Assembly: GCA_000686145.1 (NCBI GenBank)
Contig: JMMB01000007.1
Span: 2,480,001-2,544,000, forward strand
Direction of reading: 5' to 3'
DNA length: 64,000 nt
Source of the DNA: Peptostreptococcaceae bacterium VA2
GTDB lineage: Bacteria; Bacillota; Clostridia; Peptostreptococcales; Peptostreptococcaceae
Both the position numbers and the translations under genes were made by a program. A model generated the notes under the pieces. That model saw only the letters and a program-made list of their open reading frames with translations. It was not told the origin of the DNA and ran no database searches. Every line of letters begins with the position of its first letter. Positions within the stretch are counted from its first letter, which is position 1. Below, piece after piece: positions 8,614-17,248 of the stretch.

Positions 8614-10362
8614 TTATTCAAATTCATTCGTAGCAAAATAGTTAACTTCATCATTATTAAAATTTATATGTTTATTAGAGTTTTGTGCATTTTTTAATTT
8701 AAAGTTCTCAATAAGAGATTTTAACATTTGTGCTTGTCCACTTAATTCTTCACTAGCAGCAGCACTTTCTTCTGATGTTGCAGAGTTAGTTTGCACTACT
8801 TCTGATATTTGATCTACACCTAATGTAACTTGCCCAATTGCACTAGATTGTTCCTCTGATGCTTTAGCTATTTCATAAACCAATTTAATAGTTTGATTAG
8901 TTGTGTCAATTATTTTTTGTAGTGACTGTGCCGTATTATCTACAATCTTACTTCCATTACCAACTGCGTTTATTGAATTTTCAATAAGTATAGCTGTATT
9001 TTTTGCAGCTTCTGCTGATTTTGCAGCAAGATTTCTTACCTCATCTGCAACAACTGCAAATCCTTTACCAGCAGAACCTGCTCTAGCAGCTTCAACTGCA
9101 GCATTTAATGCTAATATGTTAGTTTGGAATGCAATATCATCTATTGTCTTTATAATTCTACCAATTTCATTAGAAGTAAAGGAAATCTCATCCATAGCCT
9201 TAACCATTTCCTTCATTTGCTCATTACCTATTTTAACTTCACTACCAGCACTTAATGTTAAAGTATTAGCTTCTTTAGCATTATTTGCAGTATCTTTAAT
9301 CTTCTCAGATATATCTATAATAGTTGCCGATAATTCTTGAATTGCACTTGCTTGTTCAGTAGCACCTTGTGCTAACATTTGTGATCCACTTGAAACTTGA
9401 TTGGATGCTGCTCCAACTTCCTCTGAAGCTAAATTTATTTGACACATTGTTTCACTTAAATCATTAGTGATTCTAATAACTGATTTTTCAATATCTTCAA
9501 ATACCCCGATATATTCTACTTTAGGTTCTACATCAAAATTACCTGATGCCACTTCTCCTAAAACATGAACTGTATCATTTATAACTTCCTTAGTATGGTT
9601 GCTAACTTTACGCATACTATTTGATAAAACTCCTAATTCATCTTCTGATTCATAATTAATATCAATATCAAAGTTACCCTCAGCCATTTTATTTGCAGCT
9701 ACTTCTATTTCTTCGATTGGTTTTGTTATTTTTTTTGTAACATAAAGACATATAATTATTCCTGCTACTATAGTAACCATACTTACCGCTGTAGAGATCA
9801 TCCTTGCTTTTAATACTGTATCTTCAACTTGTTTATTAAATTTAATACCACTAGCTTCTGCATCTTCATACATAGCTGTTGCATTTTCTTCAGCCTGCAT
9901 ATACGCTTTATAATATTGACTATCCGGACTTGTTCCTACTTCTTGTGCTGTCTTATAATCTCCTTTCTCTATAAACTCATAAATTTTTTCATATTCTTGT
10001 CTTAAGTTAACTATCGAACTTTCAAGATTCTTAATTTTTACTTGATCTGATAAAGGATCCTCACGAAGTATTTTAATCCTTTCATTAATAATACTATCAA
10101 AGTTTTTCATAGCTAACCCTTTAAAATCTTTAGTACTATTAGGTGTGAAAATTGCATTCATAAGATTCTGATCAGAGTAAACTACATCTCTACGAATTCC
10201 CATAGATTCACTTGTTCCCTGATAAGGCCCCTCAAATAATTTTTTACTTAATTCCCCTGCTTTTTTTAAATTAGATAGAGCATAAAAATTTCCAAACACT
10301 GCAAGTGCTAATAAAATTATAAAGGATATTCCCAGCTTTTTACCTATTTTTAAATTATTCAT
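8614..10362 (-). CDS. Methyl-accepting chemotaxis protein MCP3
   Basis: 582 residues with the same plan as MCP2: membrane segment 1 (about 9-29), extracellular sensor region with MGIRRDVV near residue 52, membrane segment 2 (about 187-208), HAMP, and a signalling domain whose tip is essentially identical to MCP2. The sensor regions differ much more than the signalling halves, as expected for paralogues with different ligands. Preceded by its own sigma-D promoter (10409-10436) about 50 bases upstream, and followed by cheY2. Confidence 0.95.
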   Translation of the reverse strand: MNNLKIGKKLGISFIILLALAVFGNFYALSNLKKAGELSKKLFEGPYQGTSESMGIRRDVVYSDQNLMNAIFTPNSTKDFKGLAMKNFDSIINERIKILREDPLSDQVKIKNLESSIVNLRQEYEKIYEFIEKGDYKTAQEVGTSPDSQYYKAYMQAEENATAMYEDAEASGIKFNKQVEDTVLKARMISTAVSMVTIVAGIIICLYVTKKITKPIEEIEVAANKMAEGNFDIDINYESEDELGVLSNSMRKVSNHTKEVINDTVHVLGEVASGNFDVEPKVEYIGVFEDIEKSVIRITNDLSETMCQINLASEEVGAASNQVSSGSQMLAQGATEQASAIQELSATIIDISEKIKDTANNAKEANTLTLSAGSEVKIGNEQMKEMVKAMDEISFTSNEIGRIIKTIDDIAFQTNILALNAAVEAARAGSAGKGFAVVADEVRNLAAKSAEAAKNTAILIENSINAVGNGSKIVDNTAQSLQKIIDTTNQTIKLVYEIAKASEEQSSAIGQVTLGVDQISEVVQTNSATSEESAAASEELSGQAQMLKSLIENFKLKNAQNSNKHINFNNDEVNYFATNEFE

Positions 10363-10408
10363 ATATTTTCCTCCGCTCTTTAATTTGTTATAATTTGTCT
10401 CATTTTGC

Positions 10409-10436
10409 TTATACGGCTAAACATTTATATACTTTA
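10409..10436 (-). promoter_or_regulatory. Sigma-D type promoter for MCP3
   Basis: Minus-strand TAAA, 15 bases, GCCGTATAA; this is the closest of the family to the GCCGATAT consensus. Flanks match the other two MCP promoters. Confidence 0.82.
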
Positions 10437-10482
10437 GGTTTTATATAAAGTATTTTATTATGTTATGTATCTATAAATACAT

Positions 10483-10530
10483 AAAAACACCCTATAGATG
10501 AACTTTTTGTAGTTCCCTTTATAGGGTGTT
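10483..10530 (-). terminator. Terminator of the early flagellar operon
   Basis: An 11-bp stem (AACACCCTATA with its complement) enclosing a second small GAACT/AGTTC stem, followed by TTTTT on the minus strand. It lies 22 bases after the last gene of the operon. Confidence 0.85.
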
Positions 10531-10551
10531 ATAGTTTTATATATAATTTAA

Positions 10552-11670
10552 TTATATATTGTTTACATCGTACTCATTGGACAATTTATCTTGATATTTT
10601 TCCACTAATCTATTTAGGGCTTCTTTTACCTCATACTCACTAGGTAATATAATATTTCTTCTTGCATCTAATATAAACTTAGTCTCTTTAGTTACAATAT
10701 TGCTACTCGATACTTTTTTATTTACGCTACCTTTCATATCAAGAAGTAATCTTGAAACCTCTCCCTTAGTTATATTTTTTAATATTATACAAGCTTCTTT
10801 GTCTGTTAATAAATTATCATAACTTGCTTTTTCTAATTCTTCATTGAACATATCCATAATTATATGGGTATTATTTTTAACATATTTGTCAGTTATATAT
10901 CTACTACCTTTAATAATTATAAATCCAAATATTGCCATAACTACACAATTTAATAAAATAGATATTGTTTTATTATTTATAATTTCACCATAACTAGTGC
11001 AAACTTGAATTATTATAAAGCCTAAAAAAGCACCTGCTATACCTAAAGGTAAGTCAATATTTTTAATAGTTTTCTCATTTAAATCTATCCCATCAATTTG
11101 GATAGTATTATCTATTGTATAATTTTTAACCTTATACAAAGTGACATCTACCATAGATTCTATAGTAGATAAGTTTTTAGCAAACCTCATATACGAAGTT
11201 AAATCCACGGTATTATCTAAATTCAAGCCTTTTATAAATTCTTCGCCATAAACTTTTATAGCCCTTACTAATCCTTTAACTAATGCCTCATTTTTAGACT
11301 CTCCATTCCATACAGATAATGCGTACTCTACACTTCCTGAAATTCCTAATATATGATCACATTCTACACTTCCATCAATTTCAAAAAAATCTAATCCTTT
11401 TATTCTACCTTCATTTGCTAAATTTTTAGCTTGAATGTAAGTTAAGCTTCCCCTTTTTAATATCTCCTTTGGCTCTATAGTGCTTTGAGTTACCCCTTCC
11501 CTCACTCGGTCTTCAAAATCACTGGATGCTTCTTCATATTTATCACAAGGGATTTCTATGCTTATAGGCGATCCATCTTCGTTTACATATCGTAACTCAC
11601 CATAATTCAAACAAGCATCTACACATCGTTCTCCTGTGCTATTATATTTACTCCTTAATATTTTAGCCAT
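10552..11670 (-). CDS. Unknown membrane protein, last gene of the flagellar operon
   Basis: 372 residues that I do not recognise. A soluble N-terminal part (about 1-205) is followed by two membrane helices (about 208-228 and 236-255, joined by a short loop) and a charged C-terminal part of about 115 residues. No signal peptide or catalytic motif is evident. It starts 33 bases after fliN and ends at the operon terminator, so it is probably co-transcribed with the switch genes and the sigma factor. A role in flagellar assembly or motor control is only an inference from position. Confidence 0.75.
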   Translation of the reverse strand: MAKILRSKYNSTGERCVDACLNYGELRYVNEDGSPISIEIPCDKYEEASSDFEDRVREGVTQSTIEPKEILKRGSLTYIQAKNLANEGRIKGLDFFEIDGSVECDHILGISGSVEYALSVWNGESKNEALVKGLVRAIKVYGEEFIKGLNLDNTVDLTSYMRFAKNLSTIESMVDVTLYKVKNYTIDNTIQIDGIDLNEKTIKNIDLPLGIAGAFLGFIIIQVCTSYGEIINNKTISILLNCVVMAIFGFIIIKGSRYITDKYVKNNTHIIMDMFNEELEKASYDNLLTDKEACIILKNITKGEVSRLLLDMKGSVNKKVSSSNIVTKETKFILDARRNIILPSEYEVKEALNRLVEKYQDKLSNEYDVNNI

Positions 11671-11703
11671 AAATCAATTTACCTCACTTGCTATATAGAT
11701 GTT

Positions 11704-11967
11704 TTAAGCTAGTGTTTTTACCAACTCGTCTTCACCTAAGATATTTGTTATTCTTACTCCAAAGTTTTGATCTACTATTACAACCTGTCCATATGCTATT
11801 TTTTGTCCATTTACAAATAACTCTACCTCTTGATCTTCAAAAGTATCCAATTCTATTAAAGATCCTTTTGCTAATTCAAAAATTTCTTTTAAAGGCATCT
11901 TTGCTCTTCCAAGAATTGCACTAACTTTCAGTTCTATCTCTAATACTCTATCAATATTTTCTCTCAT
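11704..11967 (-). CDS. fliN: Flagellar motor switch protein FliN (short)
   Basis: 87 residues that are almost only the SpoA (surface presentation of antigens) domain: KMPLKEIFELAKGSLIELD, then VELFVNGQKIAYGQVVIVD and FGVRITNIL. FliN forms the base of the C-ring with FliM. It begins 4 bases after fliM ends. A second FliN-like protein is encoded in the late operon at 46099-46422. Confidence 0.92.
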   Translation of the reverse strand: MRENIDRVLEIELKVSAILGRAKMPLKEIFELAKGSLIELDTFEDQEVELFVNGQKIAYGQVVIVDQNFGVRITNILGEDELVKTLA

Positions 11968-11971
11968 CTTC

Positions 11972-12859
11972 CTACACTTCCTTTTTTATACAATCTGTTA
12001 TAATAACACCCTTTTTATTCTTTATAAGTCCAAGTTTACACTTAAATGACTTTGAACCACCTATATGAAGGTCTATATCTCCATTTATCTTAGTGTCTAG
12101 AGTTAAAACATCACCTAGTTGTAGTTTTAAAAGATCTTCTACACTTATTTCTGTACGCCCTAGCCTTGCAACTATCTCAGTATTTGCGCCACAAACATTA
12201 TTATATATTGCATTTGTAAACTCAAAATCATATTCATTATTTTTGCTTTTAAAAAGTTTTTTAGTTTCTAAATGTTCTAATATCGGCTCCATACAACTAT
12301 AAGGTTCACAAAAACGCATTTTTCCAATTTCTTCATCTCCATTCATCATTTTCATATGCGCAATAAGAACAGATTCACTAACAGGATATTTTTTACTAGC
12401 ACCTATATTTGTATGTACCCTAGAAACTTCTCTATACTCACAACTCTCAACTATATGTAATTTTGTCAAAAACTGATCACAACTGTGCATGACTAATTCT
12501 TTATCAATTTCAGTAAGCTCTCTTTTATGATTATCAACTTCACCATCTCCACCTAACATTAAATCTATAAGGGTAAGTACAACACTTTTATCAAGTTGAT
12601 ATATAAGATCTTTAACTAATGGTTGTATTGCATGCTCAACAATTACTGAATCATTGGGAATCATCTCCATAAACTCTTCATAGTTTGTTTGTTCTATTTT
12701 TTCTAATTTACATACAATATCTTGTTTTTTTAATTCATAAGCTACAAACAAATTGATGACCTTACAAAAATCTTCTGCTATTACAGATAAGAATCTCATA
12801 TTGTCCATAGAATATCTTTGTGGCTTTTTAAAGTTATACTCTTTTACTTCTTGATTCAT
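11972..12859 (-). CDS. fliM: Flagellar motor switch protein FliM lacking the usual N-terminal CheY-binding segment
   Basis: 295 residues: a FliM core (about 10-195, with YNFKKPQRYS at the start, LMLGGDGE and ELTEIDKEL in the middle) and a C-terminal SpoA domain (about 215-292) containing LQLGDVLTLD. FliM joins FliG to FliN and normally receives CheY-P through an N-terminal EIDxLL-type motif about 30 residues before the core. Here the protein starts only about eight residues before the core and the motif is missing. The open frame does not offer an obvious upstream start. Lies between flgG and fliN. Confidence 0.92.
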   Translation of the reverse strand: MNQEVKEYNFKKPQRYSMDNMRFLSVIAEDFCKVINLFVAYELKKQDIVCKLEKIEQTNYEEFMEMIPNDSVIVEHAIQPLVKDLIYQLDKSVVLTLIDLMLGGDGEVDNHKRELTEIDKELVMHSCDQFLTKLHIVESCEYREVSRVHTNIGASKKYPVSESVLIAHMKMMNGDEEIGKMRFCEPYSCMEPILEHLETKKLFKSKNNEYDFEFTNAIYNNVCGANTEIVARLGRTEISVEDLLKLQLGDVLTLDTKINGDIDLHIGGSKSFKCKLGLIKNKKGVIITDCIKKEV

Positions 12860-12883
12860 AAATCACTGTTACCTTTCTAAATA

Positions 12884-13645
12884 TTATCTTGCTTGAAGAT
12901 TATTTATCATTGACCACATTTCATCTACGGCTTTAATACCTTTACTATTAAATTGAAATGCCCTTTGAGTCATTATTAAATCTGTCATTTCACTTTCCAT
13001 ACTTATATTAGACATTTCAACATATCCTTGCATTGTCTTTGAATCTTTTACAACTGTAACTCTAGCTCCAGCTCTTGGAGCAAACAAACTATCCCCTATT
13101 GATATAAAATCATTATCTCCGGTTGCCTCATACAGCTCTATTTTACCAATATTTTGCTTATCAATAAATACCTGTCCAGATTTATTTATACTTAATTCTC
13201 CATTTGATAAGTCTGTGTTATTATAGTTTCTACCATTATTAAATTGAATGTCTAATATATTTCCGTTATCATCTACTAGCTTTCCACTACTATCTAAATT
13301 GAACTCTCCATTACGTGTATAATTTTGACTTCCATCTGGTTTTAATACACGGAAAAAACCATCTCCATCTATAGCCATATTAGTTTTTATACCTGTATTT
13401 TTTAAAGAACCTTGCTCAAAATTTCTAGTTGCTTGTGATACCTTTACACCTGTGCCTGTTATGGCATTATCTGAATTATTAGGATACGAAGGTCTATCTA
13501 GTGTCTCTGTATATAAATCTAAAAAACTTGTCTCTAATTTTTTATATCCTGTAGTTTGAGCATTTGTCATATTATTAGCTATTATATCTATTTTACCTTG
13601 ACTCGCAGCCATTCCACTTTTACTATTGTGCATTATATTGTACAT
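12884..13645 (-). CDS. flgG: Flagellar rod protein FlgG
   Basis: 253 residues with the N-terminal rod/hook signature (IDIIANNMTNAQTTGYKK) and the C-terminal EMTDLIMTQRAFQFNSKGI motif. It forms the distal rod. Next to a second rod-type protein (13658-14431) and fliM, as in C. difficile. Confidence 0.88.
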   Translation of the reverse strand: MYNIMHNSKSGMAASQGKIDIIANNMTNAQTTGYKKLETSFLDLYTETLDRPSYPNNSDNAITGTGVKVSQATRNFEQGSLKNTGIKTNMAIDGDGFFRVLKPDGSQNYTRNGEFNLDSSGKLVDDNGNILDIQFNNGRNYNNTDLSNGELSINKSGQVFIDKQNIGKIELYEATGDNDFISIGDSLFAPRAGARVTVVKDSKTMQGYVEMSNISMESEMTDLIMTQRAFQFNSKGIKAVDEMWSMINNLQAR

Positions 13646-13657
13646 TCTTATTTCCCC

Positions 13658-14431
13658 TTATCTTACTGTTCCTATTTCATTAGCAATTTTGCTAAGAGTT
13701 GAATCAATAGTTTGTATAACCTTTTGATTTGCCTCAAATTCTTTGACAGTTTCCATTAATAAGGCTGTTGTATTTATATAATCAACATTAGACCCTTCAA
13801 CATATCCTTGTTTAACATAAAAATTATTAGCCTTAATTGGATTTTGTCCAGAGTATAAGTTATCACCAACTTTTGTTAAACTATTATAATCATTAAAATC
13901 AACAATATTAAAACTATACTTGCTTACTCCATTTACAACTATATTATTATTTGCTGTAACTGAAATTTTATCAGTACCTATATTTATAGGTTCAGTAGCT
14001 CCAGTAACTTTATTTAATCCCATAACCTTATGCCCTGCATTACTAACTAAGTAACCCTGGCTATTAACCTTAAAAGATCCATCTCTTGTAAAAAAATTAT
14101 TTCCACTTGCATCTTGCACCTGGAAAAACCCCTTTCCATCTAGGGCAAAATCTGAATTATTTTCAGTTAAAATATGAGTAGCTTGATTGTAGCTTGTTAC
14201 TGTGTCATCAATACTTACTCCAAAACTTAAAGACCCTAATGTATGGTTTCTGGCTATACCATTTGAATAATCGTCCTTATTAGATAAGACCACCTCATCA
14301 AAACTCTTAGATACTAATGTTTCTTCTTTATATCCATGCGTATTGATATTAGCTAAATTGTTAGTTATTACACTTTGTCTAGCTTGTAAATTTAACATTG
14401 ATGATACTGATGAATACATTCCTCTTAGCAT
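13658..14431 (-). CDS. flgF: Flagellar rod protein, FlgF/FlgG type
   Basis: 257 residues with the rod family N-terminus (MLRGMYSSVSSMLNLQARQ, NNLANINTHGYKEE) and a C-terminal coil (LLMETVKEFEANQKVIQTID). It is a paralogue of the FlgG that follows. I call it FlgF-like because it precedes the better FlgG match; in C. difficile the equivalent gene is named flgG1. Confidence 0.8.
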   Translation of the reverse strand: MLRGMYSSVSSMLNLQARQSVITNNLANINTHGYKEETLVSKSFDEVVLSNKDDYSNGIARNHTLGSLSFGVSIDDTVTSYNQATHILTENNSDFALDGKGFFQVQDASGNNFFTRDGSFKVNSQGYLVSNAGHKVMGLNKVTGATEPINIGTDKISVTANNNIVVNGVSKYSFNIVDFNDYNSLTKVGDNLYSGQNPIKANNFYVKQGYVEGSNVDYINTTALLMETVKEFEANQKVIQTIDSTLSKIANEIGTVR

Positions 14432-14443
14432 AATCTACCTCCT

Positions 14444-15160
14444 TTAATCTATGTACTTTAGTTTTTTCATACTATTTTTTAAATTGACGATTGCTCTACT
14501 ATTAAGCTGTGAAACTCGAGATTCAGAAACTCCAAGCGTCATTCCTATTTCCTTTAGTGTAAGTTCTTCATAATAGTATAATGATAAAACTAATCTATCT
14601 TTTTCATTTAACATATCAAGTGCTTTTGCCATTACATCTATTAATTCTTGCTTTTCTACTATGTCACTTGGAGAAATTATATCTTTATCTTTTATTGTAT
14701 CTATAAGCTTAACTTCGCTTTCTTCTTCAAATATTATATTATCAAGAGATGATGTACTTAAATTAAATACCTTCATTTTTATATCATTTACTTCTATTTT
14801 TGAAATACCCATATATTTGGATATCTCATCTATGCTAGGTTCTCTTAAAAATTTATTTTGCAAAACTTCAAGACATTTATTATATTCTTTTATTTTATTT
14901 ACAGATAATCTAGATATCGGTGATTGCTTTCTTATTTCATCAATTATGTAAGATGATATTCTTATAGATGCATATGTTGAGAATTTAACGCCTCTATTAA
15001 CATCAAATTTATTAGCCGCATCTATCAACCCCATAACTCCATAGCTTACCAAGTCTTCGTATTCCATGCCCATCTTACTTGTATAGTATTTGGATGCCAT
15101 ATACTTAACAAGGGGCATATGGCTAATTATAAATTCTTCTTGTTCATATACAGTCAACAT
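14444..15160 (-). CDS. fliA: Flagellar sigma factor FliA (sigma-D/sigma-28)
   Basis: 238 residues with sigma-70 regions 2 (YEDLVSYGVMGLIDAANKFD, then VKFSTYASIRISSYIIDEIR), 3 (SVNKIKEY) and 4 (LTLKEIGMTLGVSESRVSQL, a helix-turn-helix). It directs RNA polymerase to TAAA-N15-GCCGATAT-like promoters, several of which are in this window. Controlled by FlgM (45781-46047). It directly follows flhA; the flhF and flhG genes often found between these two are absent. Confidence 0.95.
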   Translation of the reverse strand: MLTVYEQEEFIISHMPLVKYMASKYYTSKMGMEYEDLVSYGVMGLIDAANKFDVNRGVKFSTYASIRISSYIIDEIRKQSPISRLSVNKIKEYNKCLEVLQNKFLREPSIDEISKYMGISKIEVNDIKMKVFNLSTSSLDNIIFEEESEVKLIDTIKDKDIISPSDIVEKQELIDVMAKALDMLNEKDRLVLSLYYYEELTLKEIGMTLGVSESRVSQLNSRAIVNLKNSMKKLKYID

Positions 15161-15175
15161 TTCAACCTCCCCTTA

Positions 15176-17221
15176 CTATATATTAACTACACCCTGTGCC
15201 TTTATTTGAATATCACTTGGTATTTCATTAAGTGATAATATTGTCACATTTGGGAATACCATCTCAACTAATTTTCTAAATGGAGCTCTTATTTTTGGTG
15301 ATACTAATAATATAGCTCTATTGTTATAGAAATTAATATCTTCAGTTATACTTTGTATACTATTAAATATTTTGTTAGTGCTATCTGGATCTACTGCTGG
15401 ATATGTTCCATTTATAGATCTTTGAAGGTTATTGCCTATTAAGTTTTCTAAATCCATAGATAAAGTTGCTACGGTTATTGCATTTTTTTCATCTACTAAA
15501 TCAGAACAAATGCCTCTACTCATAGCCATTCTTACATATTCAGTAAGCAATTCTATATCCTTAGTATTCTTTGAGTGATCTGCTAAAGTTTCAAGAATTG
15601 TAACTCTATCCTTTATAGCAATTTTTTCCCTTAATAAATTTTGGAATACTTTTTGAACTTCGCCTAATGTCATTAAGTCAGGTATTAACTCTTCTACAAC
15701 TGCACTATATCTTTCTTTAGTTGCATCAATTATAGCCTTAACTTCTTGTCTTCCAACAAGCTCATGCGACTTTGATTTTATTATTTCAAGTAAATGAGTT
15801 ACTAAAATAGTGGTAGGATCTACTACTGTAAATCCATGTAATTCAGCTTCTTCTACCTTATCTTTATTTATCCATAATGCATCAAGCCCAAAAGTAGGTT
15901 CCTTTGTTTGGATTCCTTCAATATCTACACTCATTCCCATAGGGTTCATACAAAGTAACATAGTTGGCATAAGATCATAAGTTACTACTGTTGTTCCTTT
16001 TATTTTTATACTGTATTGGTTAGGGTTTAATTGTAGGTTGTCTCTTATTCTTATCGGCTGAACAATAATGCCCATATCTATTGCACATTGCCTTCTAACG
16101 GAAACTATTCTTTGTAATAAATCACCTCCGCTACTTTCATCGGCTAAAGGAATCAATCCGTATCCTATTTCAACCTCTATTGGCTCTACATTTATAAGAG
16201 TTGAAACGTCCTCAGCAGTCTCTATACTAGCTGATGATTCCTCTTCTTGTCTTTGATTTATTTCTTCTAATTGTTCCTTAGTATCCTTTTCGCCTTTATT
16301 TAACATATAAGCTATAATAATAGCAGCTAATCCTAGTGTGAAAAATGATAATTTTGGTAACCCTGGTATAAATCCTAATATAATCAAAACTACTCCAGTC
16401 ATAGCTATAGCCTTTGGAATAGATACTAATTGCTTACCTAATAAATTACCAAAACTTTCATCACCATCTGCTTTTGTTACTAATATACCTGCTGAAGTAG
16501 ATATTAATAGTGCTGGTATTTGACTTACTAAACCATCTCCTATTGTAAGACTTATATAAGTTTGTACTGACTCTTGAAAACTCATATCAAGCATTACTAT
16601 ACCTATTATAATTCCTCCAAGTACATTTATAGTTGTTACTATTATTCCTGCTATCGCATCACCCTTAACAAATTTAGAGGCTCCATCCATTGCCCCATAA
16701 AAATCTGTTTCTTGTTGAAGATCTCTTCTTCTCTTTCTAGCAGTTTTCTCATCTATTACACCTGCATTTAAATCTGCATCTATACTCATTTGTTTACCTG
16801 GCATTGCGTCCAATGTAAACCTTGCCGATACTTCAGATACCCTACTAGAACCATTTGTTATAACAACAAATTGAACTATAATTATAATTAAAAATATAAT
16901 TACACCTACTACATAATTCCCTCCAACAACAAAGTTACCAAAGGACTGTATTATCTCTCCTGCATATCCTTGACCTAATATAAGTCTTGTTGATGATATA
17001 TTTAAACCTAATCTAAATAAAGTAGTTACAAGTAGTATGGTCGGAAATATAGTTAGTTCTAATATGTTAGTAGATAAAAGAGTTAGTAATAATATGAGTA
17101 CCGAAAAAGCTATATTAATAGCTAGCATTATATCTAATAAAAATGGTGGAAGCGGAATTATTATCATTAATACAATTCCAATAATCCCAAATCCAACTAA
17201 TACGTCAAACTTTTTCTTCAA
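15176..17221 (-). CDS. flhA: Flagellar export gate protein FlhA
   Basis: 681 residues: eight hydrophobic segments in the N-terminal half, the conserved cytoplasmic loop with ARFTLDAMPGKQMSIDADLN split across about 145-165, and a large C-terminal cytoplasmic domain (from about 340) that binds export chaperones. Forms the nonameric export ring. Between fliR-flhB and fliA. Confidence 0.97.
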   Translation of the reverse strand: MKKKFDVLVGFGIIGIVLMIIIPLPPFLLDIMLAINIAFSVLILLLTLLSTNILELTIFPTILLVTTLFRLGLNISSTRLILGQGYAGEIIQSFGNFVVGGNYVVGVIIFLIIIIVQFVVITNGSSRVSEVSARFTLDAMPGKQMSIDADLNAGVIDEKTARKRRRDLQQETDFYGAMDGASKFVKGDAIAGIIVTTINVLGGIIIGIVMLDMSFQESVQTYISLTIGDGLVSQIPALLISTSAGILVTKADGDESFGNLLGKQLVSIPKAIAMTGVVLIILGFIPGLPKLSFFTLGLAAIIIAYMLNKGEKDTKEQLEEINQRQEEESSASIETAEDVSTLINVEPIEVEIGYGLIPLADESSGGDLLQRIVSVRRQCAIDMGIIVQPIRIRDNLQLNPNQYSIKIKGTTVVTYDLMPTMLLCMNPMGMSVDIEGIQTKEPTFGLDALWINKDKVEEAELHGFTVVDPTTILVTHLLEIIKSKSHELVGRQEVKAIIDATKERYSAVVEELIPDLMTLGEVQKVFQNLLREKIAIKDRVTILETLADHSKNTKDIELLTEYVRMAMSRGICSDLVDEKNAITVATLSMDLENLIGNNLQRSINGTYPAVDPDSTNKIFNSIQSITEDINFYNNRAILLVSPKIRAPFRKLVEMVFPNVTILSLNEIPSDIQIKAQGVVNI

Positions 17222-17248
17222 GTTAATTTCTCCTTCTAAAAGCTCTTT

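Noticed and set aside
8903-9340. Plus-strand open frames opposite MCP, flhA, fliI and other genes
   Set aside because: They mirror the codon pattern of conserved minus-strand genes, have no ribosome sites of note and no family features.
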